This document shows, piece by piece, positions 32,663-42,616 of a DNA stretch of 64,000 nt. The stretch covers positions 1 to 64,000 of the forward strand of contig NZ_SMSJ01000015.1 in NCBI RefSeq assembly GCF_004355005.1, given 5' to 3'. The stretch comes from Dankookia rubra. GTDB taxonomy: Bacteria > Pseudomonadota > Alphaproteobacteria > Acetobacterales > Acetobacteraceae. The notes under the pieces are model-generated. The model saw nothing but the letters and a program-made list of their open reading frames with translations, was not told where the DNA came from and made no database searches. The position numbers and the translations under genes are program-made. Each line of letters begins with the position of its first letter. The first letter of the stretch is position 1.

Positions 32663-33309
32663 GGCGTCCACCGGAGGAAATTGGCGAGGATGCGCAGGCC
32701 CACCGAGGCGCTCTTCTCGACATGGAATTGCGTGCCGGCGACATTGCCGCGCCCGACGATGGCAACGACGGGCCCACCATAGTCGGTGGTCGCCAGCACC
32801 TCCTCGGCACGATAGGCGCTCAAGGCATAGGAATGAACGAAATAGGCGTGCTCGCCGGGTGTTATTCCCGCGAGGAGCGGATGAGCCCCGGCCCGGAAGT
32901 CGAGCGTGTTCCAGCCCATCTGCGGCAGGGGCAGCGGCGCGCCCTCCGGACCCCTGGGCGCCATCGGCGCCATCTCGCCCTTGATCCAGCCGAGCCCGGC
33001 GGTGACGCCGTGCTCCAGGCCGCGCTCCGCCATGATCTGCATGCCGACGCAGATGCCGAGCAAGGGGGTGCCGGCGGCGACCTGGCGCTCAAGCGTGTCC
33101 ACCATGCCGGGCAGGGCCGTCAGGCCGCGCATGCAGGCGGCGAAGGCGCCCTGGCCGGGCAGCACCAGGCGGTCGGCCGCCGCGGCCTCGGCCGCGTCGC
33201 GGGTGACGGCGGCGGTCACCGTGATGCCGGCCATGCCGGCGGCGCGGTCGAGCGCCCGCAGCACCGAGGCGAGGTTGCCCGAGCCGGGATCGACGACGGC
33301 GACCCTCAT
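32659..33309 (-). CDS. hisH: Imidazole glycerol phosphate synthase glutaminase subunit HisH
   Basis: The 216-residue class-I glutamine amidotransferase supplies ammonia to HisF. The nucleophile cysteine is in GICVGMQIM and the His/Glu pair in QFHVEKS; PGQGAF replaces the common PGVGAF oxyanion strand. The start overlaps the DUF2628 stop by 4 bases and the stop overlaps the GNAT start, so the group is tightly coupled. Confidence 0.95.
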   Translation of the reverse strand: MRVAVVDPGSGNLASVLRALDRAAGMAGITVTAAVTRDAAEAAAADRLVLPGQGAFAACMRGLTALPGMVDTLERQVAAGTPLLGICVGMQIMAERGLEHGVTAGLGWIKGEMAPMAPRGPEGAPLPLPQMGWNTLDFRAGAHPLLAGITPGEHAYFVHSYALSAYRAEEVLATTDYGGPVVAIVGRGNVAGTQFHVEKSASVGLRILANFLRWTP

Positions 33310-33692
33310 GCCGGCAACGACCGCGCCAGGTCCGGCCGGGCATCGAGCAGCCGGGCCAGCGCCGCGTCCTGGTCCGCCGCGGCGACCACATGCGCCGCGG
33401 GCCGGCCGCGCCGGGCGAGCGCCGCGCGGCGCAGGTCCTGGGCATGCGCGCCGATCAGGAATTGCAGGGCCAGCGCCACGGGCAGCGCCGCCGCCTCCGG
33501 CACGAAGGCGGCCAGCAGCAGCACCAGGCCGAGATAGCCGATCGCCTCGAGCCAGAGCCGGTGCAGCAGCAGCCAGGGCAGGGCGAAGAGGAAGGCGCCC
33601 CAGGCGAAGCCTTCCCGCACCAGGACGGGCATGCGCCGGGCCCGGGCCGGCGTCGCGGCACCGCGCGGCAGGTGGACGGTCCAGATGCGCAT
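33306..33692 (-). CDS. DUF2628 membrane protein in his operon
   Basis: The 128-residue product begins MRIWTVHLP, then VLVREGFAWGAFLFALPWLLLHRLW and two further hydrophobic segments, the pattern of DUF2628 proteins. These are commonly found between hisB and hisH in alphaproteobacteria, as here; function is unknown. It overlaps both neighbours by 1-4 bases. Three membrane helices are likely. Confidence 0.85.
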   Translation of the reverse strand: MRIWTVHLPRGAATPARARRMPVLVREGFAWGAFLFALPWLLLHRLWLEAIGYLGLVLLLAAFVPEAAALPVALALQFLIGAHAQDLRRAALARRGRPAAHVVAAADQDAALARLLDARPDLARSLPA

Positions 33693-34294
33693 CAGGCCTC
33701 CAGGACCCCCTTCGTGGAGGGCACTGCATCGGGACTGCGCGGGTCCGTCTCCACCGCCATGCGGAGGGCACGGGCCAGCGCCTTGAAGCAGGCCTCAGCG
33801 ACATGGTGCGCGTTGGTGCCGGCCTTCAAGGTCACATGCAGGGTAATGCCGGCATTGAAGGCGAAGGCGCGGAAGAACTCCTCGAACAGCTCGGTGTCCA
33901 TCTCCCCCACCTTGTCGCGGGCGAAAGGGACCGACCAGGCGAGGAAGGGGCGGCCGGAGATGTCGATGGCGGCCTCGGCCAGCGCCTCGTCCATCGGCAG
34001 CAGGGACTGGCCGTAGCGGCGGATGCCGCGCTTGTCGCCGAGCGCCTTTCTCAGCGCCTGGCCGAGCACGATCCCGACATCCTCGGTCGTGTGGTGGAAG
34101 TCGATATGGAGGTCGCCCTTGGCCTCGACCGCGAGGTCGAGCAGGGCGTGGCGGCCGAGCGCGGTCAGCATGTGGTCGAGGAAGCCGATGCCGGTGGCGA
34201 CCCGCACCTGGCCGGTGCCGTCGAGGCTGACGGTGGCGCGGATGTCGGTCTCGGCCGTGGTGCGGCTGACGGTGGCGGTGCGGGCGGCGCTCAT
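33692..34294 (-). CDS. hisB: Imidazoleglycerol-phosphate dehydratase HisB
   Basis: The 200-residue monofunctional dehydratase has the two metal-binding motif repeats: [15 protein letters not shown] with [14 protein letters not shown], and the later [35 protein letters not shown]. It removes water from imidazole glycerol phosphate in histidine synthesis. It is the first gene of the minus-strand his group; its promoter lies in the 244-base region shared with the divergent Crp-like gene. Confidence 0.96.
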   Translation of the reverse strand: MSAARTATVSRTTAETDIRATVSLDGTGQVRVATGIGFLDHMLTALGRHALLDLAVEAKGDLHIDFHHTTEDVGIVLGQALRKALGDKRGIRRYGQSLLPMDEALAEAAIDISGRPFLAWSVPFARDKVGEMDTELFEEFFRAFAFNAGITLHVTLKAGTNAHHVAEACFKALARALRMAVETDPRSPDAVPSTKGVLEA

Positions 34295-34538
34295 GGCCGC
34301 TTCCTACGCTTCGGGGCGGGGGGTCGCAACGGGCAGGTGGGAAGGGGGCGGCATCGGGCCGGCGGAACCGGCCCGGATCAGGGTGACGCCCGGCGAAAGC
34401 ACCGGGGGACAGTGCGGTTTCGTGCGGACACCCGGGGCCCTGCGGGCGCATGGTCCGCGCATCGTCCGCAGCGCCCCCCGGCGCGGGCGACAGAGAGAGG
34501 CCAGTGCTCCCGCCGACACCGCGTCGCAGGAGGCTTCC

Positions 34539-35312
34539 TTGCACCTTGCCGACCGATCCCTCGCCGCCCCGCGCAACCGGCTGCTCGCGGCCCTGGCGCC
34601 CGGGGACCTGGCGCGCCTGCGGCCGCGGCTCGACGCCGTCGCGCTGCCCTGCCGCAGGGTCCTGCAGCTGCCGGACGAGCCCATCGCGGCGGTCCTCTTC
34701 CCCGAGACCGGCTTCGTCTCCATGCTGGCCGAGATGGAGGACGGCGACGCCGCCGAGGTCGGGCTGGTCGGCGCCGAGGGCATGATCGGGCTGCCCCTCC
34801 TGCTGGGGGCCGACCGGGACGACGTCGAGGCCATGGTGCAGGCGCCCGGCACCTTCCTCCGGATGGAGGCCGAGGCCTTCCGCGCGGCGCTGGAGGAGTT
34901 CCCCGCCTTCCACGGGCTGCTGCTGCGCTACGCCCTGGTGCATCACGGCCAGGTGGCGCGCACGGCGGCCTGCAACGGGCGGCACCCGACCGAGCAGCGG
35001 CTCGCGCGCTGGCTGCTGATGGCGCATGACCGGGTCGAGGGGGCCGAATTCCCCATGACGCACGAGTTCCTGTCCATGATGCTCGGGGTGCGCCGCGCCG
35101 GGATCACGGTTGCGGCCGGCCAGCTGCAGAAGGCGGGCTTCATCCACTACGAGCGCGGCTGCATCGAGGTCACCGACCGCCCCGGCCTCGAGAGCGCCTG
35201 CTGCGAATGCTACGGCGTCGTCCGGCGCACCCAGGACCGGCTGCTCGGGCCGCCCGCCGGCGGGAGGGGTTTGCCGCGCCTGACGCGGGCGCCGGCCGGG
35301 GGCGGCCGGTAG
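34539..35312 (+). CDS. Crp/Fnr-family transcriptional regulator
   Basis: The 257-residue product has an N-terminal cyclic-nucleotide-type beta barrel (LPCRRVLQLPDEPIAAVLFPETGFVSML) and a C-terminal helix-turn-helix (MTHEFLSMMLGVRRAGITVAAGQLQKAGFI). The N-terminal Cys cluster of FNR is missing and the usual cAMP phosphate loop is not obvious. A TTG start at 34539 has a full AGGAGG 5 bases upstream, better than any ATG nearby. A CxC near residue 228 (ACCEC) is notable. It is divergent from hisB. Effector unknown. Confidence 0.85.
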   Translation: MHLADRSLAAPRNRLLAALAPGDLARLRPRLDAVALPCRRVLQLPDEPIAAVLFPETGFVSMLAEMEDGDAAEVGLVGAEGMIGLPLLLGADRDDVEAMVQAPGTFLRMEAEAFRAALEEFPAFHGLLLRYALVHHGQVARTAACNGRHPTEQRLARWLLMAHDRVEGAEFPMTHEFLSMMLGVRRAGITVAAGQLQKAGFIHYERGCIEVTDRPGLESACCECYGVVRRTQDRLLGPPAGGRGLPRLTRAPAGGGR

Positions 35313-35376
35313 CCTGTTCGGTCATCCGGCCGCGGGGCCGTTGCCCAGGCGCCCCTAAAGGCCCACATGCGGCGCC

Positions 35377-35952
35377 ATGTCCGCTTTCCATAGCTCCGCC
35401 GCGCCGGACCCGCTGGGCTGGCACGGCACCACCATCCTCTCCGTCCGCAAGGGTGGCACCGTCGCCATGGCCGGGGACGGCCAGGTCTCGCTCGGCCAGA
35501 CCGTGGTCAAGGGCAATGCCCGCAAGGTCCGCCGCATCGCCAATGGCCGCGTGCTCGCGGGCTTCGCCGGCGCCACCGCCGATGCCTTCACCCTGCTGGA
35601 ACGGCTCGAGGCCAAGCTCGAGCGCTTCCCCGACCAGCTCGAGCGCGCCTGCGTCGAGCTGGCCAAGGACTGGCGCTCCGACCGCTACCTGCGGCGGCTG
35701 GAGGCGCTGCTGGCCGTCGCCGACGGCAAGCGGAGCCTGCTGCTGACCGGCCAGGGCGACGTGCTGGAGCCGGAGGACGCGGTGATCGGCATCGGCTCCG
35801 GCGGCAACTACGCGCTGGCCGCGGCCCGCGCCCTGCTGCCGGTCGAGGGGCTCTCGGCCGAGGAGATCTGCCGCCGCGCCATGCGGATCGCCGGCGACAT
35901 CTGCGTCTACACCAACGGCAACGTCGTGCTCGAAACCCTGGAAGCTGCGTGA
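35377..35952 (+). CDS. hslV: ATP-dependent protease proteolytic subunit HslV
   Basis: The 191-residue product is the threonine protease that forms the inner chamber of HslVU. The N-terminal nucleophile is Thr18 in [13 protein letters not shown], exposed after removal of a 17-residue leader; the catalytic-site [14 protein letters not shown] is conserved. It is followed by hslU after 1 base. Confidence 0.96.
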   Translation: MSAFHSSAAPDPLGWHGTTILSVRKGGTVAMAGDGQVSLGQTVVKGNARKVRRIANGRVLAGFAGATADAFTLLERLEAKLERFPDQLERACVELAKDWRSDRYLRRLEALLAVADGKRSLLLTGQGDVLEPEDAVIGIGSGGNYALAAARALLPVEGLSAEEICRRAMRIAGDICVYTNGNVVLETLEAA

Positions 35953-35953
35953 G

Positions 35954-37273
<1,320 letters not shown>

Positions 37274-37279
<6 letters not shown>

Positions 37280-38293
37280 CACGGCCGCCGCAACCGGCGC
37301 GGCGGCCGCCAGCGAATCCCACCACGGGCAGACGCCGCTCATCCGCACGTAGTTGCCGTCCATGACCTGCAGCGGCGCCCGCCGCGCCGCCTGGGCCGGC
37401 ATCGGCGGCGCCTCCGGCGGCGGCGGGCCATCGGCTAGGCTTTCGAACAGCCCCTGGTGGCCCCAGAGGCTGCCGACGCTGGTCATCGCCTGCGGCTGCC
37501 ACCCCGGCGTCACCTCCCGCCCGCCCCAGCCGTATTCCACCAGCAGCGGCGAGGGCGTGCGCATGTAGAAGGAGGTCATCAGGTCGTTGGGGTGGCGGCC
37601 GAGCTTCACCGCGACCTGCCCCTCCTCCTGCTGCGCCAGGTCGTAGCAATGGCCGACATCGTCGAAGGAATAGAGTTCCACCAGCAGGTGGTGCGCCGCC
37701 CGGCCCGGCCCCTCGACGATCGCCAGGCTGTGGTGCCGGGCGTTGACGTGCAGGAAATAGGCGGTGACCGGCGCCTCGACGTAGTCGCTGATGCGGAAGC
37801 CCAGCAGGCCGCGGTAGAAGGCCAGCACCGGCGCCACCTGCGGCACCATCATCAGCACGTGGCCCATGCCGAGCGGCCCGGCGCGGAAGCCGGCGATGTC
37901 GCGGCCCGGGCGGAAGGGCGCATCCGCCACCTGCCCGCCGTGAAAGGCCTCCACCCGGTTGCCGGCCGGATCGGCGAAGGAGATCAGGCCGCCGACGCAG
38001 CGCTGCGCCGCCAGCGCCCCGCTCTCCCGCCGGACCGGCGTCCCGGCGGCGTCCAGCCGCGCGGCCAGGGCGTCGAGCGCGGCGGCATCCGCCACCTCCC
38101 AGCCCATGACGCATTCGCCCTCCGGCTGGGTGCCGTCGATCAGCAGGCGCTGCCGGCGGTCATCCATGCGGAAGGCGCGCTGCGCCCCGCCGCGGTCCAC
38201 CGCCTGCAGGCCGAGCCGGCCGGTGGCGAAGCCGGTCCAGTCCTCCACCCTGGCCGAGCCGAGCGACAGGTAGCCAAGCGCCTGCACCGTCAT
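37274..38293 (-). CDS. Extradiol ring-cleavage dioxygenase (BphC/HsaC-like, two VOC domains)
   Basis: The 339-residue product has two vicinal-oxygen-chelate modules. In the second, Fe(II) ligands by comparison with BphC are His145 (GMGHVLMM), His202 ([15 protein letters not shown]) and Glu253 (LVEYGWGG), with catalytic His188 (ARHHSL) and His234 ([12 protein letters not shown]). It therefore looks like an active 2,3-dihydroxybiphenyl 1,2-dioxygenase-type enzyme, but no other aromatic-degradation gene is near it. The C-terminus is extended by about 25 residues ([13 protein letters not shown]). Confidence 0.85.
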
Positions 38294-38538
38294 GCCTTCC
38301 TCCCGCCGATATCCGTGCCGCGCGGCCGGTCCGCGCCCGGCCCCGCCCGCCGCACCGTTTCGCCGAGACTAGCCAACGATCCGCATGGGTTGCAACGCGC
38401 CGGATGGGCCGTCCCGGCCGGCACCCGTCCTGGCGCAGGCGCTCCGGCCGGCGGCGCCGCGGCCTTCCGGGAGCGCCGGCGCGACCCCATCTTGACGCTG
38501 CGCGAACCGATCCTGCGCGCCCGGGTTCTGCCATCATC

Positions 38539-39345
38539 ATGAACGACACCGACCGCCACCTTCCCACCGTCACCCTGCCCGAAGCCGCCCTGGCCGAGCT
38601 CGACTCCGCCGTGGTGGTGCTCGAGGGCACCTCGCTGCCCGTCCGCCTCGCCGCCCTGGTCGGCGGCTCGGTCGAGGCGCTGAAGCGCCGCCTGCCGGAG
38701 GTCGCCCAGCGCGGCCTCGACGATGCCGTGCGCCGGGCCCTCGAAGCCGCCATGCAGGCGGCGCTCCGCAGCGACCCCGGGCGGGCCGGGCCGCTGCCGA
38801 ACGATTGGCTGCATCGCGGGCTGATCGCGGCCTCGGGCATGGCCGGCGGCGCCTTCGGCCTGCCGGGCACGCTGCTGGAATTGCCGGTCTCCACCACCCT
38901 GCTGCTGCGCCAGGTCGCCGCCGCCGCCGCCGAGCAGGGGGAGGACCTGGCCGACCCCCTGGTCCAGGCCGAGTGCCTGAAGGTCTTCGCCTTCGGTGGC
39001 CGCAACCCCGGCGACGACGATGCCGAGAGCGGCTACTTCGCCCTCCGCGTCGCGCTGGCCGAGGCGGTGCAGACCGCGGTCGGCCGCGGCGTCGCGCAAT
39101 TCCTGCCGGGCTTCCTCGGCGCCATCGCCGCCCGCTTCGGGGCGCCGGTCGCCTTCAAGCTCTCGGCCCAGGCGGCGCCGGTGATCGGCGCCGCTGGCGG
39201 GGCGGCGGTGAACCTCGCCTTCCTCGAGCATTTCCGCGGCATCGCCCGGGCGCACTTCACCATCCGCCGGCTGGAGCGCCGGCATGGCCCGGCCCTGGTG
39301 CGCGCGGCCTACGAGCGGCTGCGGGACGGCGCGGTGCTGGCCTAG
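38539..39345 (+). CDS. EcsC-family protein
   Basis: The 268-residue product matches the EcsC family: alternating helical and glycine-rich segments, LIAASGMAGGAFGLPGTLLELPVSTTLLLRQVA read in pieces, DPLVQAECLKVFAFGG, and the AAPVIGAAGGAAVNLAFLEHFRGIARAHF region near the C-terminus. The family is linked to ABC-transporter regulation in Bacillus but has no firm role elsewhere. The start ATG at 38539 is the only one in frame after a long upstream open frame without a ribosome-binding site. Confidence 0.8.
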   Translation: MNDTDRHLPTVTLPEAALAELDSAVVVLEGTSLPVRLAALVGGSVEALKRRLPEVAQRGLDDAVRRALEAAMQAALRSDPGRAGPLPNDWLHRGLIAASGMAGGAFGLPGTLLELPVSTTLLLRQVAAAAAEQGEDLADPLVQAECLKVFAFGGRNPGDDDAESGYFALRVALAEAVQTAVGRGVAQFLPGFLGAIAARFGAPVAFKLSAQAAPVIGAAGGAAVNLAFLEHFRGIARAHFTIRRLERRHGPALVRAAYERLRDGAVLA

Positions 39346-39534
39346 CGCAGATCCCGATCCGGTGGAGCCACCGGATCGGGTGACGATGCCCGCAGCACCA
39401 AGCCGCCGGAGCGGCTGCCGTCCGCCTCGGCTCACGGCAACCGCCCTGGCGCTCAAGATCCGGCGGATGGTGCCCATGCCGGGGTCGGGACAGGACCGGC
39501 TCCGGCCCTCGACGGCATGCGGTCCGAACGGGAC

Positions 39535-39984
39535 CTATGGGCGCCGTGCCTGGAAGAAGGTCTTGCCCCCACGTTCGAACCCGGCGGTTTCGTAGAAGCG
39601 CAACGTCGCTTCCTGTGTCGAGCCGGTCGCCAGCATGACCTTGTAGCAGTTGGCAGCCCAGGCGGCGTCCAGCGCCGCCGCCAGGACCCGATGCCCGAGG
39701 CCGCGCCGGCGATGCCCGGCATGCGTCACGACATTCTCGACAAGGGCATAGGACATGCCGCCTCTCGTCAGGTTCGGCACCATCACGAGCGTGCATGAGG
39801 AAACCAGGCGGCCGTTCTCCTCCGCCACGAGGACGGTCGTAAGCCCGGATCGGAGAAGGGAGGACCACGGCGCCGCGGCCGCCGCGGGGCCGACGGGCGG
39901 GTCGTCCGGGTTGAGGTGGCGGTAGAGTTCCAGCATGCCGTGCAAGTCGCCGTCCGTGGCGGGGCGGATGATGATGTCGTGCAT
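39535..39984 (-). CDS. GNAT-family N-acetyltransferase
   Basis: The 149-residue product starts MHDIIIRPATDGDLHGMLELYRHLNP and has the acetyl-CoA loop in THAGHRRRGLGHRVLAAALDAAW, with LATGSTQEATLRFYETAGFERGGKTFF at the end. This is the typical single-domain GNAT of unknown substrate. ATG 39984 fits the family N-terminus; a longer upstream frame has no homology. Confidence 0.88.
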   Translation of the reverse strand: MHDIIIRPATDGDLHGMLELYRHLNPDDPPVGPAAAAAPWSSLLRSGLTTVLVAEENGRLVSSCTLVMVPNLTRGGMSYALVENVVTHAGHRRRGLGHRVLAAALDAAWAANCYKVMLATGSTQEATLRFYETAGFERGGKTFFQARRP

Positions 39985-40262
39985 GGTCGCCAGGATAGGG
40001 CCGGAGACCGGCGGGTACCAAGCGCCGGGCCGCATCCTCTCGGGCGGATGCCGGCCGGCGTGATCCGCTCGCCTCGCGGCCGTCATGGGGCGGCCCGGTT
40101 TGAGCCAGCCCGGCTTGAGCCAGGGCGAACGGCAACCGCGCGGGCGCGGCCCGCGGCCCGGCATCCGCCATCGGGGCGGGGCCGCCGCCTTTCCCGGTCG
40201 CGCTGCGATGAACCCGGCCTGAAGCGGAATTCACGCGACGCCGGCGGCAAAGCGCCTATGTT
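39985..40262. other. Divergent intergenic stretch between GNAT and iron permease
   Basis: No gene is visible. It should contain the promoter of the minus-strand GNAT gene on the left and that of the iron permease on the right, next to the Fur-box-like site at 40263. Confidence 0.4.
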
Positions 40263-40279
40263 TTGCGAGCCATTCGCAA
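40263..40279. promoter_or_regulatory. Fur-box-like inverted repeat before iron permease
   Basis: TTGCGA-N5-TCGCAA is a perfect 6-bp inverted repeat, continued on the right by TTGC, resembling the TGCGAATNATTCGCA form of Fur sites. It ends 12 bases before the ATG of the FTR1-type permease. Iron-dependent repression is inferred from sequence and gene identity. Confidence 0.55.
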
Positions 40280-40291
40280 TTGCAGGTGCCC

Positions 40292-41083
40292 ATGTCCGCC
40301 TCCATCGCCGTCCAGGCCGCCCTGATCCTGTTGCGGGAAGGCCTGGAAGCCATCCTGGTCCTTGCCGCCCTCGCCGCCCTGCTGCGGAAGCTGGCGCCGG
40401 AGCGCATCGGCGCGCTCTGGGCGGGGGCCGGGCTCGGCCTGCTGGCCAGCCTGCTGGCCGCCGGCGCCTATGCCGCCTGGCGGGGCGGGGTGCATGACGA
40501 CTTCGTCGAGGGCATCACCTGCCTGGCTGCCGCCGGGCTGATGCTCTGGACCGGCGGCTTCCTTTGGCGCCGTGCCGACCCGCGCGCCTGGGGCGCGGCG
40601 CTGACCCGGCAGGCGCAGGCGGCGCTGAGTGCCGACCGGGTGCCGGTGGCGCTCGGGCTGATCGGCTTCCTCGCGGTGTTCCGCGAGGGGGCGGAGACCG
40701 CGCTGTTCCTCGCCGCGCTGGGGACGGAGGAATCGATGGCCGGCATGCTGGCCGGCCTCGCCGCGGGCGCCGCGGGCCTCGCCCTGCTCTGGTGGCTGCT
40801 GATCCGCGCCGCGGTGCGCATCCCGCTCCGGCCGCTGTTCCGCGCGACCTCGCTCTTCCTGCTGTTCATGGCGGCGCGGCTGGTGGCGGCCGGCATCCAG
40901 GAATTCCAGGAACAGGCGCTGGTCTCCTTCAACCCGGTCTCCCTGCCCGAGGTCGCCGAGGCGATCGGCGTCTCGCCGAGCTGGGAAGGGCTGGCGGCGC
41001 AGCTCCTGGTCCTCGGCGGGGTCGGGCTGGTGCTGGCCTGGCCGCGGCGCGCCGCCGTGCCGGGCCACGCCGCGGCGGAATAG
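40292..41083 (+). CDS. FTR1-family iron permease
   Basis: The 263-residue membrane protein has seven predicted helices and the two FTR1 iron-binding motifs REGLE at 15-19 and REGAE at 131-135, which define the oxidase-dependent/high-affinity iron permease family. The ATG at 40292 gives the family start (SIAVQAALILLREGLE); a TTG upstream lies in the Fur-like site. No EfeO, EfeB or cupredoxin partner is encoded beside it in the window. The proximity of a Fur-box-like repeat fits an iron-starvation role. Confidence 0.88.
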   Translation: MSASIAVQAALILLREGLEAILVLAALAALLRKLAPERIGALWAGAGLGLLASLLAAGAYAAWRGGVHDDFVEGITCLAAAGLMLWTGGFLWRRADPRAWGAALTRQAQAALSADRVPVALGLIGFLAVFREGAETALFLAALGTEESMAGMLAGLAAGAAGLALLWWLLIRAAVRIPLRPLFRATSLFLLFMAARLVAAGIQEFQEQALVSFNPVSLPEVAEAIGVSPSWEGLAAQLLVLGGVGLVLAWPRRAAVPGHAAAE

Positions 41084-41451
41084 CCCGCCCGGGGCACCCG
41101 GACCGCGCGCGGGTTCATCGCCCCAAGGCACTCCGCCGCGGGAAGACGCCGGCCTGGCCGGGGCCAAGGGCCGCCACCGGCCACGACGCGATCCGCCGGT
41201 GGACCGAGGCCCGCGGCGGCTGCCCGGCCGTCGCGCAGGGCAGCGGGGGCCGCGACGGCGGGGGCCTGCCGCGCCCCGGCCGCGCCGGACGGCGGGCTGC
41301 AGCCGGCCGGCCGGGCGAGCCTCTTCCCCGCCGTCGACGACCGGAGGCTGGCCTTCCCGCACCAGGACCGGACCGCCGGCGGGACGGAAGGCCGCTTCTT
41401 GCATGTCGTCCGCCGCGACGCGGCGCGCGGGCGGGCGGGGCTGCCGTCGCG
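41084..41451. other. Gap between iron permease and cytochrome bd operon
   Basis: A plus-strand frame at about 41270-41460 reads SLFPAVDDRRLAFPHQDRTAGGTEGRFLHVVRRDAA in pieces and looks protein-like, but it has no start with a ribosome-binding site and no family I know; it may be a gene fragment. No terminator is obvious for either neighbour. Confidence 0.35.
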
Positions 41452-41562
41452 CTACAGCCGCAGCACCGACCGCAGCAGGAAGGCCACCGCCCCGACCGCC
41501 GCCACCCCCGCCACCCAGAGGGCGACGAACCACAGCAGCCGGGAGCCCAGGCGCCGCGCCAC
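41452..41562 (-). CDS. DUF2474 mini-subunit of cytochrome bd (CydX-like)
   Basis: A 36-residue single-helix peptide, VARRLGSRLLWFVALWVAG then VAAVGAVAFLLRSVL, starts at a GTG 2 bases after the cydB stop. This matches the DUF2474 proteins that follow cydAB of the CioAB type. Such small subunits, like CydX, are thought to stabilise the oxidase. It is too short for most gene finders. Confidence 0.7.
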   Translation of the reverse strand: MARRLGSRLLWFVALWVAGVAAVGAVAFLLRSVLRL

Positions 41563-41564
41563 GG

Positions 41565-42611
41565 TCAGTGGTAGCCGTGGCCGGCCTTCACCTTGCCGCG
41601 GAAGAGCCAGTAGGAATACGCGGTGTAGCCGAGGATGATCGGAATCAGCACCGCCGCCCCCACCAGCATGAAGACCTGCGAGGCGCGCGGCGAGGCGGCC
41701 TCCCAGATGGTGATGTTCGGCGGCACGATCATCGGCCACATCGAGATGCCGAGCCCGGTATAGGACAGGAAGAACAGCCCGAGCGCGCAAAGGAAGGGGA
41801 TGCCGTCGCGCCAGACCAGGCGGCGGTTGTCGGGGTTGTGCCCCGCCTCGGCCAGGCCGCGGAACAGCCGCCAGGCCAGCACCACGACCAGCACCGGGAC
41901 CGGCAGCGCCGCCAGGATCCAGGGAAAGTCGAACCAGCGGGCGCGGAAGGCCGGCAGCAGGAAGGGCACCACCAGGCTGACCACGCCGATGAAGCCGAGC
42001 GTCAGCACCGTCATCCGCCGCGCCAGGGCCTTCACCTGGTCCTGCATCTCGCCCTCGGTCTTCCAGACCAGCCAGCAGGCGCCGAGCATGCCGTAGCCCG
42101 CCAGCACCGCCAGCCCGGTGACGACCGAGAAGGGCGAAAGCCAGTCCCACCAGCCCCCGGCATAGCTGCGGCCCTCCACCTTCACGCCCTGCACCAGGGC
42201 GCCGAGCGCGACCCCCTGCGCGAAGGCCGCGACATAGCTGCCGCCGGAGAAGGCGCGGTCCCACCAGAGGTGCTGCCCCGGCGTCGCCGCGCGGAAGCGC
42301 ATCTCGAAGGAAACGCCGCGGAAGATCAGCGCCAGCAGCATGATGATGATCGGCATGTAGAGCGCCGGCATGATGGTGGCGTAGGCCAGCGGGAAGGCGG
42401 CGAAGAGGCCGCCGCCGCCCATCACCAGCCAGGTCTCGTTGCCGTCCCAGACCGGCGCCACGGTGTTCACCGCGAGGTCGCGGTCCTCCTTGCCGTGGAT
42501 CCAGGGGAACAGGATCCCGACGCCGAGGTCGAAGCCGTCCATGCAGACATAAAGGAAGACCGCCGTGGCGATCACGAAGGCCCAGATGGTGGCGATGGTC
42601 TCCGCGCTCAT
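41565..42611 (-). CDS. cydB: Cytochrome bd ubiquinol oxidase subunit II
   Basis: The 348-residue product has about nine membrane helices and CydB family motifs: FVIATAVFLYVCMDGFDLGVG at the N-terminus, NEVWL-like GNETWLVMGGGGLFAAFP, and LSYTGLGISMWPMIVPP. It pairs with CydA; the haems are in CydA. The start lies 5 bases after the cydA stop. The neighbouring CydA has a short Q-loop, so this is the CioB type. Confidence 0.95.
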   Translation of the reverse strand: MSAETIATIWAFVIATAVFLYVCMDGFDLGVGILFPWIHGKEDRDLAVNTVAPVWDGNETWLVMGGGGLFAAFPLAYATIMPALYMPIIIMLLALIFRGVSFEMRFRAATPGQHLWWDRAFSGGSYVAAFAQGVALGALVQGVKVEGRSYAGGWWDWLSPFSVVTGLAVLAGYGMLGACWLVWKTEGEMQDQVKALARRMTVLTLGFIGVVSLVVPFLLPAFRARWFDFPWILAALPVPVLVVVLAWRLFRGLAEAGHNPDNRRLVWRDGIPFLCALGLFFLSYTGLGISMWPMIVPPNITIWEAASPRASQVFMLVGAAVLIPIILGYTAYSYWLFRGKVKAGHGYH

Positions 42612-42616
42612 GCCCC

